This document shows, one piece after another, positions 1 through 10,575 of a stretch of 64,000 nucleotides of DNA. The DNA is taken from assembly GCA_028456385.1 (NCBI GenBank), contig JALNQF010000009.1, positions 434,001 through 498,000 of the forward strand. Reading direction: 5' to 3'. Numbering within the stretch: position 1 is the stretch's first letter; every line of letters starts with the position of its first letter. The position numbers were made by a program, and so were the translations under genes. The notes beneath the pieces were generated by a model. It did not search any database. It saw nothing but the letters and a program-made list of their open reading frames with translations, and was not told the DNA's origin. This DNA comes from Ophiosphaerella korrae. Lineage: Eukaryota; Ascomycota; Dothideomycetes; Pleosporales; Phaeosphaeriaceae.

Positions 1-3000
1 GAAACCAATGGCTCCATGCCAGCAATCTTGTTCAATGGACTCGTTTCAAGCTCGTGAAAAGTGACCATTGCGTTGAAGAGGGGATGGTTGGGTGCTGGTA
101 TATTGGCAGCGGTACGAAGGTTGTCGTCATCTGAACTTGCGAGCAGCTTCATGAGAGCGCTCCAATCCATTCCATGAGAAAGGGATGACTGAGCAGATTG
201 CTGCACATTCTTAAAGAAAGTGTTGACTGACGCTTTTGGATCAGGGCGAGGAATGCGAATAGGGAGTGGTTGGAGGAACAATCCAACTGTGCGCATGTCG
301 TCTTCTTGTCTCCCGAGAAAAGGGCTGCCGAGAATCATGTCTTGTTTCATTGGGCTGTCGGATTGAAGTGCTAGTGACACAATGCCCAAAGAAATTTGGT
401 GCATGGTGAGACCCCATAACCGTGATAAAGATCGCAGACTAGACATTGTACCTTCCGTAAGTTTTAGAAGTAGCGATTCGCCAGCGTACGATGTGCGGCA
501 TGCTTTCATGCAGGGCATTACAAATAGATCTATACCTGAAAGATATCTAGTCCAGAAATCGACTGTAGGTTGCGATGTTTTGACGTTCCAGTCGGTATCC
601 TGATACCGTCTCTCGGAGATGGGAAGGCTATGATCGAGGAATTCACCTGTAAACTCTTCGAAAAGGCGATTTAATGTAGTATAGTCACAAATGATATGGC
701 TTATGCATACGAGAATATGACTTTCAGAGACCAGAATCCGGATTGGGTCTTCAGTCTCGAGAAGGAACTCCCTGTTAAGCTCTTTGTCAACGTTAAAAGT
801 CTTCAAGTATTGAACCCTGGGTGCTTTTTTGGCGTAAGTCCTCTCTACGCCACCATCCGACTCTCTGAACCTGCACCGGAGAATCGAATGCCTTGCAAGT
901 ACTGTGTTCCATGCTGACAATAACTTTTCGTGTTTGTTGAAGCCCGCGTCTAAGCTGGAAACATGGGAAACATTGAATGACGAAGTCCCAAGAGCCTTCT
1001 TGTATTTTCTAAACCAATCAAGTTCGATGGGAGATATGCCATGTTCACCGAGAACGGTATTGCAATTTTCGAGGTATGCTTGCTTCAAGTTCGCTTTTTC
1101 TCTTAGCTCTGCATCTATGGCGGATGCGAGTGCTGATACAACTGGGTTCTCGATGATGGTACGGACTGTGATGCGCTGTCCGAAGAAAGAAGAGATGCGG
1201 TTCGCCAGCTTAAGTTGTATGATTGAATGTGCGCCGAGCATCATAAAGTCCGACTTTTGATCTATTTCTATATCGTCATCAAACTCTAGTAGGCCCCGAA
1301 TAGACCCCACGAGCATCTTCTCGGTTGGTGTCATGCAATTTCGAGGTTCGCGAACCTCTTTGATGATATCTCCCTTCATCTTTTCAAGAGCCTTGTAATC
1401 TAGTTTGCCGGCTAGGGTGAGTGGAAATTTGTCCAGAGCAATTACGTGACGAGGTGTTGCGTAAGAAGGTAAAGCCTGGCGAATGAACGATTTTGCTTCT
1501 GCCGGGCTGAGTGATGGAGCCACATAAGCGGCGATCAAGTAGTCATCTCGACGGAAGATTGCAGCGCCTTCACATTCGGGAATACCTTTGACAATTCTGG
1601 CTTCCAAGTCATCAAGATCCAGTCTGAAACCACGAAGTTTTATCTGTCGGTCCTTGCGACCTAGGAGACATATTTCTCCAGTGGCACTATCCCAGTAGCC
1701 AAAGTCACCAGTCTTGTACATTTTCTGCTCAGCTTGAGGTAGTATAGAATCGTCTAGAAATCGATTGCTGTTCTCATCGGGTAGATTGATATACCCATTT
1801 GAAACCTGTATGCCTGCTAAATAGAGCTCGCCAACTGCACCCGGAGGAAGCAGACAATGGTTACGATCAAGGATGTAGACTCTGCTTGATGGGTTTGGAT
1901 GACCCAGGCTAACAGTCTGGTTAGACAAGAGGCGCTTGATCGTTGCACCTCCTGTAGCCTCGGTAGGACCATACATATTGAATAACAAACGTCCTTCTCC
2001 CCATGTATCACAGACTGACTGAGGAACAGCTTCGCCAACAAGATACATGTACTTTAGCCGCGGGTACTGATCGGAGCAAAGCGCTTTCGCGATTGAGGGT
2101 GTCAAGATTGCTGAATTGCTCTGCTGGAGATGCAAGAACGGTTCTTCTTGAACTGGCGAGGCCAGACGCAACGTTGCGCCATACGTCAAAGCGGAGAAGA
2201 TTTCATGGATACTCCCGTCAAATACAGGCGACATAACCTGAGCAATCACGATGCCTCGTCCAGCTGCCAAACGAACGTCGCGGTCCTTTTGAAAGGCAAC
2301 GAGCCCTTTATGAGTACACTGAACTCCTTTAGGGCGCCCTGTGGAACCAGACGTAAAGCAAATATAGGCAAGATCATCAGGACGAGCAATTCGTCTCCGA
2401 GGGTACTCAAAGCTACGCAACTCGGCAGTCGCAAGTAGTTCTTCTACGACTAGACATTGACCAAAAGTGATGCTGCTCTGCAGTTGCAGACATGTGGAAC
2501 TAGATGCGTAAGTCGGTATTAGGAGGATACGCGCTCCACTCCGCTCAAAATTTGACTTCTGGACGGCAACAGGTGCAGATGGATCTAACGGAGCGTAAAC
2601 GCCTCCTGCCTTGAGTATACCAAAGATCGTAACAAGCCAATTAAATGACCGATCAGCAAATACACAAACAACTTCGTTCTGTTCCATATAGCCCAGCTGC
2701 CGTGCAACCACAGCTGCGGCTTGGTCCAATGCATCGTACGACATTTCGGTGTCTCCTTGGACAACGGCTACATCATCGGGATGTCTTGCAACCACGTTCT
2801 CGAAGAGTGTCACTAGATCATCTCCCTTGGAGTTATCAAGTGTCTCCTCAGAGTAGCAGTTGCTCCAGTGCCGCACCTGATCTTCCATTTGATGTGGTAG
2901 TGTAGCGCAAAGTCGTGCATCATTTTGCAACAGGCTGTCCATACAGTTCTGAAAGACTAAACTTATATTGATGGCATCGCTTTCTGTGTAATGAGCAGTT

Positions 3001-4466
3001 GAGTAAAGCATCCGAACACAGCTCTTGCGTTCAATGATAATGTTGAGTGGTACCCCTGACTGCATATTTGAGCGATCGTTATTTGACGCTCCTACACCTT
3101 CAACAGGGTCCCGATCACAATCAAATTGCGTTGCAATGACCGAGTCAAAGTGTCTATCGAAACCGTCGGCGGCTTCGGAATGTTGGACTTCGTTCAATTC
3201 AAGAATTCCTTTATGAATTTGTTGCAGAAATCCATCCCTGAAGTTGTTGTCTGCAAAGGATGCATATAGGGGTAGTATATTTATCAAAGGCCCAATTGTC
3301 TCGAAGGCTCCCGAGACTGGCAAGTCACGCCCAGAAAACACAAGTCCAAAGCTGACTTGGTCGCTGTCCATGAATGCCCCCAGGGTTAAGGCCCATGCAG
3401 CAGCAAAGTACACTGCTTTAGTATATCCAGTTTTTCTAGCAATCGCGTCAATTTTTTCATCGAGAAATTGTATTATTAAGCATTCTTGGGACACTTTTTC
3501 CATGCTTTTAACGCTCTGGGGCGAAAGGCGTAGTGCGCTCGTTGCCGAGGGGAATTGTTCGCGCTTGTTGGCCCAAAAGCGCCTAGTGGACTCTCTTTTT
3601 TCATCTCGGAAGACATTAAGGAGAGACATTGTGTCTCTAAATGATGGGCCTGCCGTTACAATCTCCCCTTCCAAGCAGCGGTTGACTTTTTCCAAAAGGA
3701 TACGGGCGGAATAACCATCGATGAAAGAGTGATGGACATGCCAGATGAAACTAATCCTGCTTTCGTCTCCTGGTGCCTGAATTACTGTAACGCTGGAGAT
3801 GGAGGCAATTTTATCCCTTGTGTCTGATAAAGCCCTTTCGAACTCATCTTCGGATTGGGCGCAAATTTTCGTCCATTGGAGAAGTTGATCAGGTGTAATT
3901 CCTAGGTCCTGGATCAGGTCGGCAAATATTGGCTCATTCAGTATGATGCTACTCCAGGCTCTGTATACTGATTCAATATCCCACCCAGTATAAGTAGCTT
4001 TCAACGTTACAATATTGAGATTCGCGTTGTCCAAGGTTCCCCGAAGAAGTAAAAGTTGTGACTCGGTGAATTTGGCGGCGTCGATATTATCGAGTACATC
4101 TTTTGCTGATATCACTTCCCTCTCGAAAGCATTCCCTTTCCCTTGGGTTGATATTATTTTAGACAGTATAGGGATTCTACTCTGCCCAGGGAGCGTGTTC
4201 GATGGCGATGAAATTGACGGAACTGGTATAACACGTGCTGAACGAACGGCGCTCGCTATAGCTTCATCGATTGTTTGTGGTCGGAGAAAGACACCAGCGG
4301 AAATCGCGATTCCAAATTTTTGACATTCTGCGGAAATGAGAATGGCCGATAGGGAATCACCACCTAGCTCGATGAATGTGGTAGTACAGTTAATGGCGTG
4401 GACCTTGACACCAAGCACCTTAGAGATTGCTTGAGTAACAAGCAGAATATTATTTTTAAGTTCCAT
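1..4466 (-). CDS. Non-ribosomal peptide synthetase, 3' part beyond window (T-C-A-T-C visible)
   Basis: Cytosolic multidomain enzyme that activates an amino acid and condenses it onto a carrier-bound chain. The frame is open without introns from ATG at 4466 to base 1, about 1488 residues. A carrier (T) domain comes first, with its phosphopantetheine serine in LGGDSLS (Ser38). A condensation domain follows with HHSFIDG at about 245-251. The adenylation domain has FTSGSTGRPKG from 704, an A4 segment VFDGSIHEIF that keeps the Asp contacting the amino group, and A10 with GKLDYK. A second carrier domain has LGAHSI (Ser1081). A second condensation domain has SHIICDY at 1256-1262 in place of HHxxxDG, so its activity is doubtful. 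A start with T and no loading A domain is unusual: the starter must come from another enzyme, or the domain is used iteratively. The in-frame TAA upstream and the divergent neighbour leave no room for a missing A domain. The substrate cannot be named. Confidence 0.95.
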   Translation of the reverse strand, partial: MELKNNILLVTQAISKVLGVKVHAINCTTTFIELGGDSLSAILISAECQKFGIAISAGVFLRPQTIDEAIASAVRSARVIPVPSISSPSNTLPGQSRIPILSKIISTQGKGNAFEREVISAKDVLDNIDAAKFTESQLLLLRGTLDNANLNIVTLKATYTGWDIESVYRAWSSIILNEPIFADLIQDLGITPDQLLQWTKICAQSEDEFERALSDTRDKIASISSVTVIQAPGDESRISFIWHVHHSFIDGYSARILLEKVNRCLEGEIVTAGPSFRDTMSLLNVFRDEKRESTRRFWANKREQFPSATSALRLSPQSVKSMEKVSQECLIIQFLDEKIDAIARKTGYTKAVYFAAAWALTLGAFMDSDQVSFGLVFSGRDLPVSGAFETIGPLINILPLYASFADNNFRDGFLQQIHKGILELNEVQHSEAADGFDRHFDSVIATQFDCDRDPVEGVGASNNDRSNMQSGVPLNIIIERKSCVRMLYSTAHYTESDAINISLVFQNCMDSLLQNDARLCATLPHQMEDQVRHWSNCYSEETLDNSKGDDLVTLFENVVARHPDDVAVVQGDTEMSYDALDQAAAVVARQLGYMEQNEVVCVFADRSFNWLVTIFGILKAGGVYAPLDPSAPVAVQKSNFERSGARILLIPTYASSSTCLQLQSSITFGQCLVVEELLATAELRSFEYPRRRIARPDDLAYICFTSGSTGRPKGVQCTHKGLVAFQKDRDVRLAAGRGIVIAQVMSPVFDGSIHEIFSALTYGATLRLASPVQEEPFLHLQQSNSAILTPSIAKALCSDQYPRLKYMYLVGEAVPQSVCDTWGEGRLLFNMYGPTEATGGATIKRLLSNQTVSLGHPNPSSRVYILDRNHCLLPPGAVGELYLAGIQVSNGYINLPDENSNRFLDDSILPQAEQKMYKTGDFGYWDSATGEICLLGRKDRQIKLRGFRLDLDDLEARIVKGIPECEGAAIFRRDDYLIAAYVAPSLSPAEAKSFIRQALPSYATPRHVIALDKFPLTLAGKLDYKALEKMKGDIIKEVREPRNCMTPTEKMLVGSIRGLLEFDDDIEIDQKSDFMMLGAHSIIQLKLANRISSFFGQRITVRTIIENPVVSALASAIDAELREKANLKQAYLENCNTVLGEHGISPIELDWFRKYKKALGTSSFNVSHVSSLDAGFNKHEKLLSAWNTVLARHSILRCRFRESDGGVERTYAKKAPRVQYLKTFNVDKELNREFLLETEDPIRILVSESHILVCISHIICDYTTLNRLFEEFTGEFLDHSLPISERRYQDTDWNVKTSQPTVDFWTRYLSGIDLFVMPCMKACRTSYAGESLLLKLTEGTMSSLRSLSRLWGLTMHQISLGIVSLALQSDSPMKQDMILGSPFLGRQEDDMRTVGLFLQPLPIRIPRPDPKASVNTFFKNVQQSAQSSLSHGMDWSALMKLLASSDDDNLRTAANIPAPNHPLFNAMVTFHELETSPLNKIAGMEPLV

Positions 4467-4811
4467 GTTTGAGGTGGAGAATTGTCTCAGCAATGGCCGG
4501 CGTTACTGAGAAGGCAACCTGAGGAGAAAAGAGAAGTTAGGCCATCAGAGTTAATATGCCCTTACTTAGTCGATCCTCCTGTGCCGCAATAACCACTCAC
4601 ATAACCCTGCGGTATAGCATGACCCTAGTTTGCCCCATGTAACTACATCCCCTTTCAAGCGCCGAGTTCTGCTGGAGTTGAAAATGAAATCCTCCTTCTG
4701 TTTCGGTGCCCGAAGCGATGCGTTGCCGAGTGTGCACATAACTTCCTTCTCACAATTCCATACTACCAGTTGTACATTCCGGTGTGGTCAGAATACACCC
4801 TCTTACAAATT
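4467..4811. promoter_or_regulatory. Bidirectional promoter between NRPS and TetX-like monooxygenase
   Basis: This 345-base gap separates two divergent start codons, so both genes must be driven from it. It contains one AflR-consensus site (listed separately) and no other coding signal that I can see. Confidence 0.75.
4703..4713. promoter_or_regulatory. AflR-type binding site TCG-GTGCC-CGA
   Basis: The 11 bases fit the published AflR consensus TCGSWNNSCGR at every position. The site sits about 100 bases before the monooxygenase ATG and about 240 bases before the NRPS ATG. An AflR-like regulator is encoded at 24030-25118. A TCG-N5-CGA match occurs by chance about once per 4 kb, so this is suggestive only. 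Confidence 0.4.
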
Positions 4812-6118
4812 ATGAACAATTTAAAGGTTGCAATTATTGGAGGTAAGCAACACCATGTCTTAGAATTTTTAATACCGCTTATTCCCAATTACAGCTGGTC
4901 CGGCCGGTCTCACTCTAGCAAGACTATTGCAGATGTATGGAAAGTCCATCACATGTAGTGTTTTTGAAAATGACATTGACCGGCATGTGAAAAACCGGGG
5001 CGGCTGTCTTGACCTTCATCCTGACTCTGGTCAACGCGCTTTGAAGGAAGCAGGGCTGTTCGAACAATTCCAAAAGCTTGCAAGAGCGGAGGGTGAGACT
5101 CTACGTATCTTTGCACCCGACGGCACTTCTCTCATGGACGAAAGTAAAGGAGAAGGTGGTCGTCCCAGAGAATTCACAAATTGCCCCGAAATCGACCGGA
5201 GACAGTTACGAAACTTGCTATTGGATTCCCTGGCCCCGGACACCGTTCACTGGAACAGCAGACTGCTTCGAATCGAAGGCAGCCAAGATTCTAGTCTGAG
5301 CTTGGCATTTGTCGATCGCACTGAGGATGGTTTTGACCTAGTCGTCGGCGCTGACGGTGCATGGTCAAAGGTGCGTCCAGCTGTAAGCAGGACAGAACCT
5401 TTTTATTCCGGAATAGCAGGCCTGGACTGTAGGATATCAGATGTAGGAAACACACATCCCGAATTGTCGACACACGTGGGAAAAGGTATGTGCCTCAATT
5501 TGGGATCAAACAAGGGTATAATGTGCCAGCGTAATGGAGACGGCGCAGTCCAGCTTTACGCCTTTGCACGACTCGCAAAAGATTGGTTCACAAGCTGTGG
5601 GATCAACTTTGAGCATCCTAGCGCACGAAAGGAAGTCATAGATTCACTTTACCCAGAATATTGCGACTTGCAGAAGTCACTAGTGCTCGACAGCGACCCC
5701 GACACAGTGGGGCGTCAGCTCTATATGCTGCCGGTCGGGTTCCAATGGGAACATAATCCAAGGTCAGGATGCCGCTTGTACACTATACGTTGGTTTCGTA
5801 CTGACACCCTTTAGGATTACTTTGATTGGGGATGCAGCCCATCTAATGACTCCTTTCGCGGGCGTTGGCGTCAATATCTCCATGGCTGATGCGTTGGACC
5901 TCGCTCACACGATAATTAGCGTGACACAGACTTCTTTGAGTGACCGCATCAAAGATTTTGAAATCGAAATGTGGAAACGCGCAAAACAAAATGCCGAAGC
6001 GACCATGATGTACCTGGACCTCTTTTTCCACGAACGAGGTGGCATTGCCATGGTAGAGCATTTTGCGAAGAAGCGAGCAGAAGAGGCGCAAACGGGAGTA
6101 AACAAGGACGGAATCTAA
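4812..6118 (+). CDS. FAD-dependent monooxygenase, TetX-like
   Basis: Probable group A flavoprotein hydroxylase of about 400 residues acting on the NRPS product. Exons are 4812-4842, 4895-5762 and 5815-6118. The first intron (GTAAGC...ACAG) splits the nucleotide-binding loop, and joining the exons restores VAIIGAGPAGLTLA, the GxGxxG FAD motif. The middle has VVGADGAWSKVR (the DG motif). The second splice restores RITLIGDAAHLMTPFAG, the GD motif, in a form close to TetX tetracycline monooxygenase and its fungal relatives. The stop is TAA at 6116-6118. It is divergent from the NRPS across a shared promoter and followed by the P450 on the same strand. The true substrate is unknown. The TetX resemblance is a family match and is no evidence of drug resistance. 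Confidence 0.92.
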
Positions 6119-6493
6119 CTATAGCCTGCAATATAGAATTACACTGAATGTAAATGGTACACGCCGCATCAATACACGGGCATAAATGTTAGTGTTACAA
6201 CGTACGCCTCACCATCCGCATGTGCACTAGTCAATTGTGTCTTGCTCGAATGCCCAGAACCGCGTGGCGCCGCAGCCTCGCCGTGTGCTCGCATCTCTAC
6301 AACTTCCGGGCGCCGGGCGTAACCGACATGATCAAGGGAGCCGGGGCTGCTGCACGTGCTTAATATGTTTACTTTGTGGGTTGCCGATGTCCTCGCCGCT
6401 AGGAAGCGCGCTGGTGCGGACAGGAATGTAAGTTCCCTTTTTTTTTTCCACAGAAGTTGCATCGGCAAAGAGAGCCGAGAAAGGGTAGTAGCT
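6119..6493 (+). other. Intergenic region, P450 upstream sequence
   Basis: This 375-base gap lies between two genes of the same strand. It is GC-richer than other gaps and holds the P450 promoter. The P450 frame stays open upstream to about 6356, but those codons look non-coding and contain a poly-T stretch near 6438. Confidence 0.5.
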
Positions 6494-8194
6494 ATGGATC
6501 TCCTTCGAGTCGCACTCTTCGTCATAGGTATCGTGTGTGTTTGGCAAAGAAAGACTGGGAAAGTGTTGGTTGTGGCACTTGTGTCACGCGTCATTGAGGT
6601 ATGAAGCTGTCAAGCCAGACTCGAAGTAAACTCTAGCTAATACTCAGAGCAGGCGATACTTTTATTTGCGTACCCCATTAAGCACACAGAGAATAAAACT
6701 GCGCTGCCGTCCTTGCCATACCGCTTTCCTGATGGCCAAGGCAACGTCGAGAAGTTTCTCCAAGGTCGTCTAAACAGCGCTGCATGGGCCAATGAGTATG
6801 GGCCTTTGTATCGTTTGTGGTCTGGTACTACTTCTGAAGTGTAAGCACTAATCACTTGAGCCAAATGAAACAAACAGCCATAACTGATCATCGAAAGCGT
6901 ACTTACCAAAGCTGAACACGTCGAGGCTGTGTATCGCGACTCACACAAACATGAGAAAGCATACGCTAACAACAGCGGAGAGCTGATGAACCAACTCCTA
7001 GGATCATGCCTGGGCTTGATCAGCGGCAAGCCTTGGGAGCAGCTCAAGCAAGCCGTCGAGGCGCCGTTTGTTCATCATTCTACAACTTTCTACGTTGACG
7101 AGATTCAAGCCTTCACAAAAGCATACATGAGCCGACTCGACTTGGAAAGCACGGCTTTCAGAGATCATGGCAAGCTACACCCAGTCAACGATCTTAAGTT
7201 TTTACCATTTTTGTTTGTGGCAAGGGTGCTGTACGGGGAATTGAGTCTACAAGCAGAAAGGGACTTACTAGACATTATCCCATTCCGTGAGAAACTGTTC
7301 AAGACTGTAATCGGCGGTGGCATCACACGTTTCAAGTTGGCACAGTACCTGCCACTCTCTGCTGTGCGGGAACTACACGAATTCAAGACCCTCTGGTCTA
7401 CTTGGAACGACCGCGTCCATGCGCAAGCTCTACAGGATCACATGTCAGGCCAAAAACCCAATGCGGCTCCAATTATTGCCATGTATGAGTCTGTAGAGCG
7501 CCAGGAAATCACGCGTGAGCAACTCCTCCAGACCCTAGACGAGATGTTTTTTGCGAATCTTGACGTTACCATGGGCGGCTTGTCTTGGCCGCTCGTCTTC
7601 CTCGCAACACACCCGGCTATACAAAAGGAGCTGCGCAGCGAAATCCGTGCAAGGGCTGACCCTAATTCGCGCAACGCATATCTACTTTCATCATCGAAGT
7701 CAAGCCCTACGTTACTTAGTGCCTGTCTGCTTGAATCGGCTCGTCTACGGCCGCTCGCCGCATTTTCAGTCCCACAGTCATGCCCTACCCCTCGCATGCT
7801 CGATGGATTCGAAATTCCAGCGGGCACCAAGATAGTCATTGACTCTTATGCGCTCAACATCCGTGATCCGTTCTGGGGTGAGGATCGCGAGAAATTTAGG
7901 CCGCAGCGCTGGATTGAGAGGTTGCATAGCGGACGTGACTTGCGCTATCGGTACTGGCGTTTTGGATTCGGCCCGCGGACTTGTCTGGGAAGATACGTGG
8001 TGGAACTTATACTCAGAGCGTTTTTGGTAGAAATGCTGGAGAACTGGACCATCTCCATGAGTGTAGGGACAGAGACCAAAGACAAAAAAAACATGGATGA
8101 CGAGCAGGAGGAAGAGATGAACTGGCCGTGGGACAACGAGACATGGATTCATCATCCCGATTTGCTACTCGATTGTAAACCTATCGAAAACTAA
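6494..8194 (+). CDS. Cytochrome P450 monooxygenase
   Basis: Membrane-anchored haem-thiolate oxygenase of about 529 residues, the usual fungal length. Exons are 6494-6598, 6653-6840 and 6898-8194. ATG at 6494 gives a short hydrophobic anchor (LLRVALFVIGIVCVW). Exon 2 carries the typical fungal N-region (PYRFPDGQGN, then YGPLYRLWSG), and the second splice restores EVVLTK-EHVEA. The I helix reads FANLDVTMGGLSW, so the usual AGxDT is replaced. ExxR lies in LLESARLRP, and the haem loop is FGFGPRTCLG with Cys460. The C-terminus has an acidic insert (DDEQEEE). Its 3' end is 50 bases from the convergent MOSC/reductase gene. The I-helix form recalls P450s of dipeptide-derived clusters, but I cannot assign a subfamily or substrate. 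Confidence 0.93.
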
Positions 8195-8244
8195 AGATAA
8201 AAAACGAAGCCCAAAGCATAAATGGGTAATCAGCATTATCTTAT

Positions 8245-10089
8245 TTAAAAGTCTAATTCAAGAATCATACTGGCTGGTACAGAACAGCATACTCTAATCA
8301 AGCTTCCAACTTTGCCGCTCGCTTCCTGGGCCTCCTTACCCGCATTTCTCAACACGCGTGCCTCGCCTTGCACAATTTTCATCTCGCATGCTCCACAATC
8401 ACCTGTTCGACACCCAAATTCAGGCTGCAGCAGGTCGCGCTCTGCGATCTGCAGTAGAGACAGCGCTTCACACTTCCTCCATTTTACCTCTTTTTGCCTG
8501 TGACGAAACCTTACCAAGGCTTCTTCTGGTAGATCATCATCGATATCTATACTCAAGTCAGCCAGTACTGAAGGATCCGACGAAAAGGTTTCGGATCGTA
8601 TAGCCTGGGACGGTATTCTGGCTGCTTCAAGATGCGCTCGCATGGAATCAACGAAAGCAGGTGGTCCACATATGTAAGCAGCAGAAACCTCGCCAGGCAG
8701 CTCTATTGGAGTGATTTTGAGAGGATTGATCCGATATGGAGCAGCTAATAGCTCAGTGAAGAATTCGGCGCTGGGCCGGCCTTTGTGGTTGTAGTGTTCG
8801 CCCTGAATATCTACACCGTCAATAGGTTGTGTGTAAAATCTAATGACACGAAGCATAGAAGATGACGTAAGCTCTTTCTTATACAAGGCATCATCTTGCG
8901 CGCTGTTACGCGCGACATGAATTAGAATGGCAGGCGTTCTGCTAAGAGTTGTATGAGAAAAGTGTGCTTGGAGCATACTTAGTATTGGCGTCATACCAAT
9001 GCCAGCGCTGATGTATATTTGTCGAGGAGGAAATTCTCGACTCCAGTCCGGCACAAAGGACCCAGATGGCGATCGTACTAATAAATGATCACCGAGCATA
9101 CATTTGCGGTGCAAATAAGCCGAGGCACCATCTCTCTTCTTCACCGTGATACGATAGACGGGCGGGGTCGAGGTGATGGAGGATGGTGTCCAGGAAGAGA
9201 TGGACCAACAGCGAATCTGGCCTGAAGGCAGCTTTACCGTCAAGAATTGTCCTGGGAGATACGATGCCAATGAGTTGTTGCCGATTGCAGCCAGGTAGAA
9301 AGACTTGATATTCGCATGTGGAGATTCATCGACAACTTTCACAATCTCCAGTGCTCGCCATCCAGTCCACCGCCCTAGAGATTCCGATTCCTTCTCTTCT
9401 ATGAGAGACAGCTTGCGCGCAATGATTTGTTTATTCATATTTTGCAGTCCGGGCACATGTAGAATGCGTTCTGCAAGAACACGCGTCGACGGGTCGTCAA
9501 TTGGTGCAAAGGCACATTGAGAAATGCTTGCAACTGGAACAGCATCTTTGTGAGTTGTAGGAATGATGGTCGCCGTGTCGCCTGGAGAAATGGTACCCCC
9601 TTGAAGCACTTTCAAATAAAGACCGCAAAAGCCAGACTTAGCGACCTCAGACAACCACTTATTTGGCTGGCCACATCGCCATGCCAGGCGTGAACATGGG
9701 TTGCGGCCTCCACAAACTTCTAATACGACTTTCTCATCTTTACTGCCTTGCCCAGAGAAAGCCCAGCGATCGCCAAGATGCACATGTCTTTCATCAAGCT
9801 TACAAGAGCTCTGGATAGTTAGGTTTTCGCCCCAGAAAGACCAATCCCATGCGGTGCGGTCGATGCCCAGCCGCGATGTCCAGTAGTCGTAATGGTCCGC
9901 AAACAATGCATATACCTGGGCGTCGTGTACGGCAGACTTATGGCCTTCGATTCCGTTCTCAGGACTGAGCACAAGAGGTGTTGATGAGGGTGACCGCACA
10001 ATGGCTGTCAGCGTAGGCTGTGAATGTATCTCGTGAGTAGTGGGTTGAGCGCGAGAGACCGCCACCACAGTAATCATTGCTGTGTTCAT
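8245..10089 (-). CDS. MOSC domain / ferredoxin reductase / 2Fe-2S ferredoxin fusion
   Basis: Single-exon flavo-iron-sulfur protein of 614 residues. I start at ATG 10089; the frame extends only to a TTG further upstream. The N-terminal third is a YiiM-like MOSC domain with the conserved cysteine in GGRNPCSRL (Cys132), which may bind molybdenum cofactor. An FAD/NAD(P)H reductase module follows, with FAD-site RCWSISSW, the nucleotide-binding stretch ISAGIGMTPILSML and YICGPPAF. The last 60 residues are a plant-type 2Fe-2S domain with FGCRTGDCGAC (Cys560, 565, 568) and the fourth ligand in RVCCSVP (Cys601 or 602). Related fungal fusions are commonly annotated as vanillate O-demethylase-like reductases. 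It could pass electrons to a cluster oxygenase or reduce N-hydroxylated groups, as known MOSC reductases do; both roles are inference. Confidence 0.93.
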   Translation of the reverse strand: MNTAMITVVAVSRAQPTTHEIHSQPTLTAIVRSPSSTPLVLSPENGIEGHKSAVHDAQVYALFADHYDYWTSRLGIDRTAWDWSFWGENLTIQSSCKLDERHVHLGDRWAFSGQGSKDEKVVLEVCGGRNPCSRLAWRCGQPNKWLSEVAKSGFCGLYLKVLQGGTISPGDTATIIPTTHKDAVPVASISQCAFAPIDDPSTRVLAERILHVPGLQNMNKQIIARKLSLIEEKESESLGRWTGWRALEIVKVVDESPHANIKSFYLAAIGNNSLASYLPGQFLTVKLPSGQIRCWSISSWTPSSITSTPPVYRITVKKRDGASAYLHRKCMLGDHLLVRSPSGSFVPDWSREFPPRQIYISAGIGMTPILSMLQAHFSHTTLSRTPAILIHVARNSAQDDALYKKELTSSSMLRVIRFYTQPIDGVDIQGEHYNHKGRPSAEFFTELLAAPYRINPLKITPIELPGEVSAAYICGPPAFVDSMRAHLEAARIPSQAIRSETFSSDPSVLADLSIDIDDDLPEEALVRFRHRQKEVKWRKCEALSLLQIAERDLLQPEFGCRTGDCGACEMKIVQGEARVLRNAGKEAQEASGKVGSLIRVCCSVPASMILELDF

Positions 10090-10575
10090 TCTGCTGTCTG
10101 GAGGCAAGTAAGAGGACTAGATAGGCCGAATACTTGTACCCAGGCGGACGATTTTCGGCCTTATCTTTTTATTCGGTCCCCCATCCCTACGCCCGAGTGC
10201 CTGGGCCTACCAACGCAATTTGTTCTTGGTAGACTAAAAAGGTCAGAATTTCACTCTCCTAACAGTGGCAGTAGAAGCATGCAACAATTAATAGAATATA
10301 GAACTATTTAACTAGAGAGTTTGAATCACTTTTACCTTCTCTATAATTTTCTGGTCGAATAAGGCGCACCTACTAGTAGTCACCCTGTGCACTCGTATTC
10401 GGCCAAATCTGTGTGCGATGGACCACCTGCATGAAATTGCATAAACTAAGAGGCTTAGTGGCCTGTGCAATGGCAAGGCACCGCGTACTTAGTATCCTGG
10501 GCATTCTACTATTACAAGGCTGCCGTCGCGCATGCAGTGTCTGTCATCGCAATTCCTGATCATTCGCCTCTCGCC
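10090..10575. promoter_or_regulatory. Bidirectional promoter of MOSC/reductase and BBE oxidase genes
   Basis: This 486-base gap separates two divergent starts. I found no TCG-N5-CGR site here. The frame of the oxidase runs open back to 10465, but the signal peptide begins at the ATG at 10576. Confidence 0.6.

Noticed and set aside
10465..10575. Upstream start for the BBE-type oxidase
   Set aside because: The ATG at 10576 begins a clean signal peptide; the longer N-terminus has no family match.
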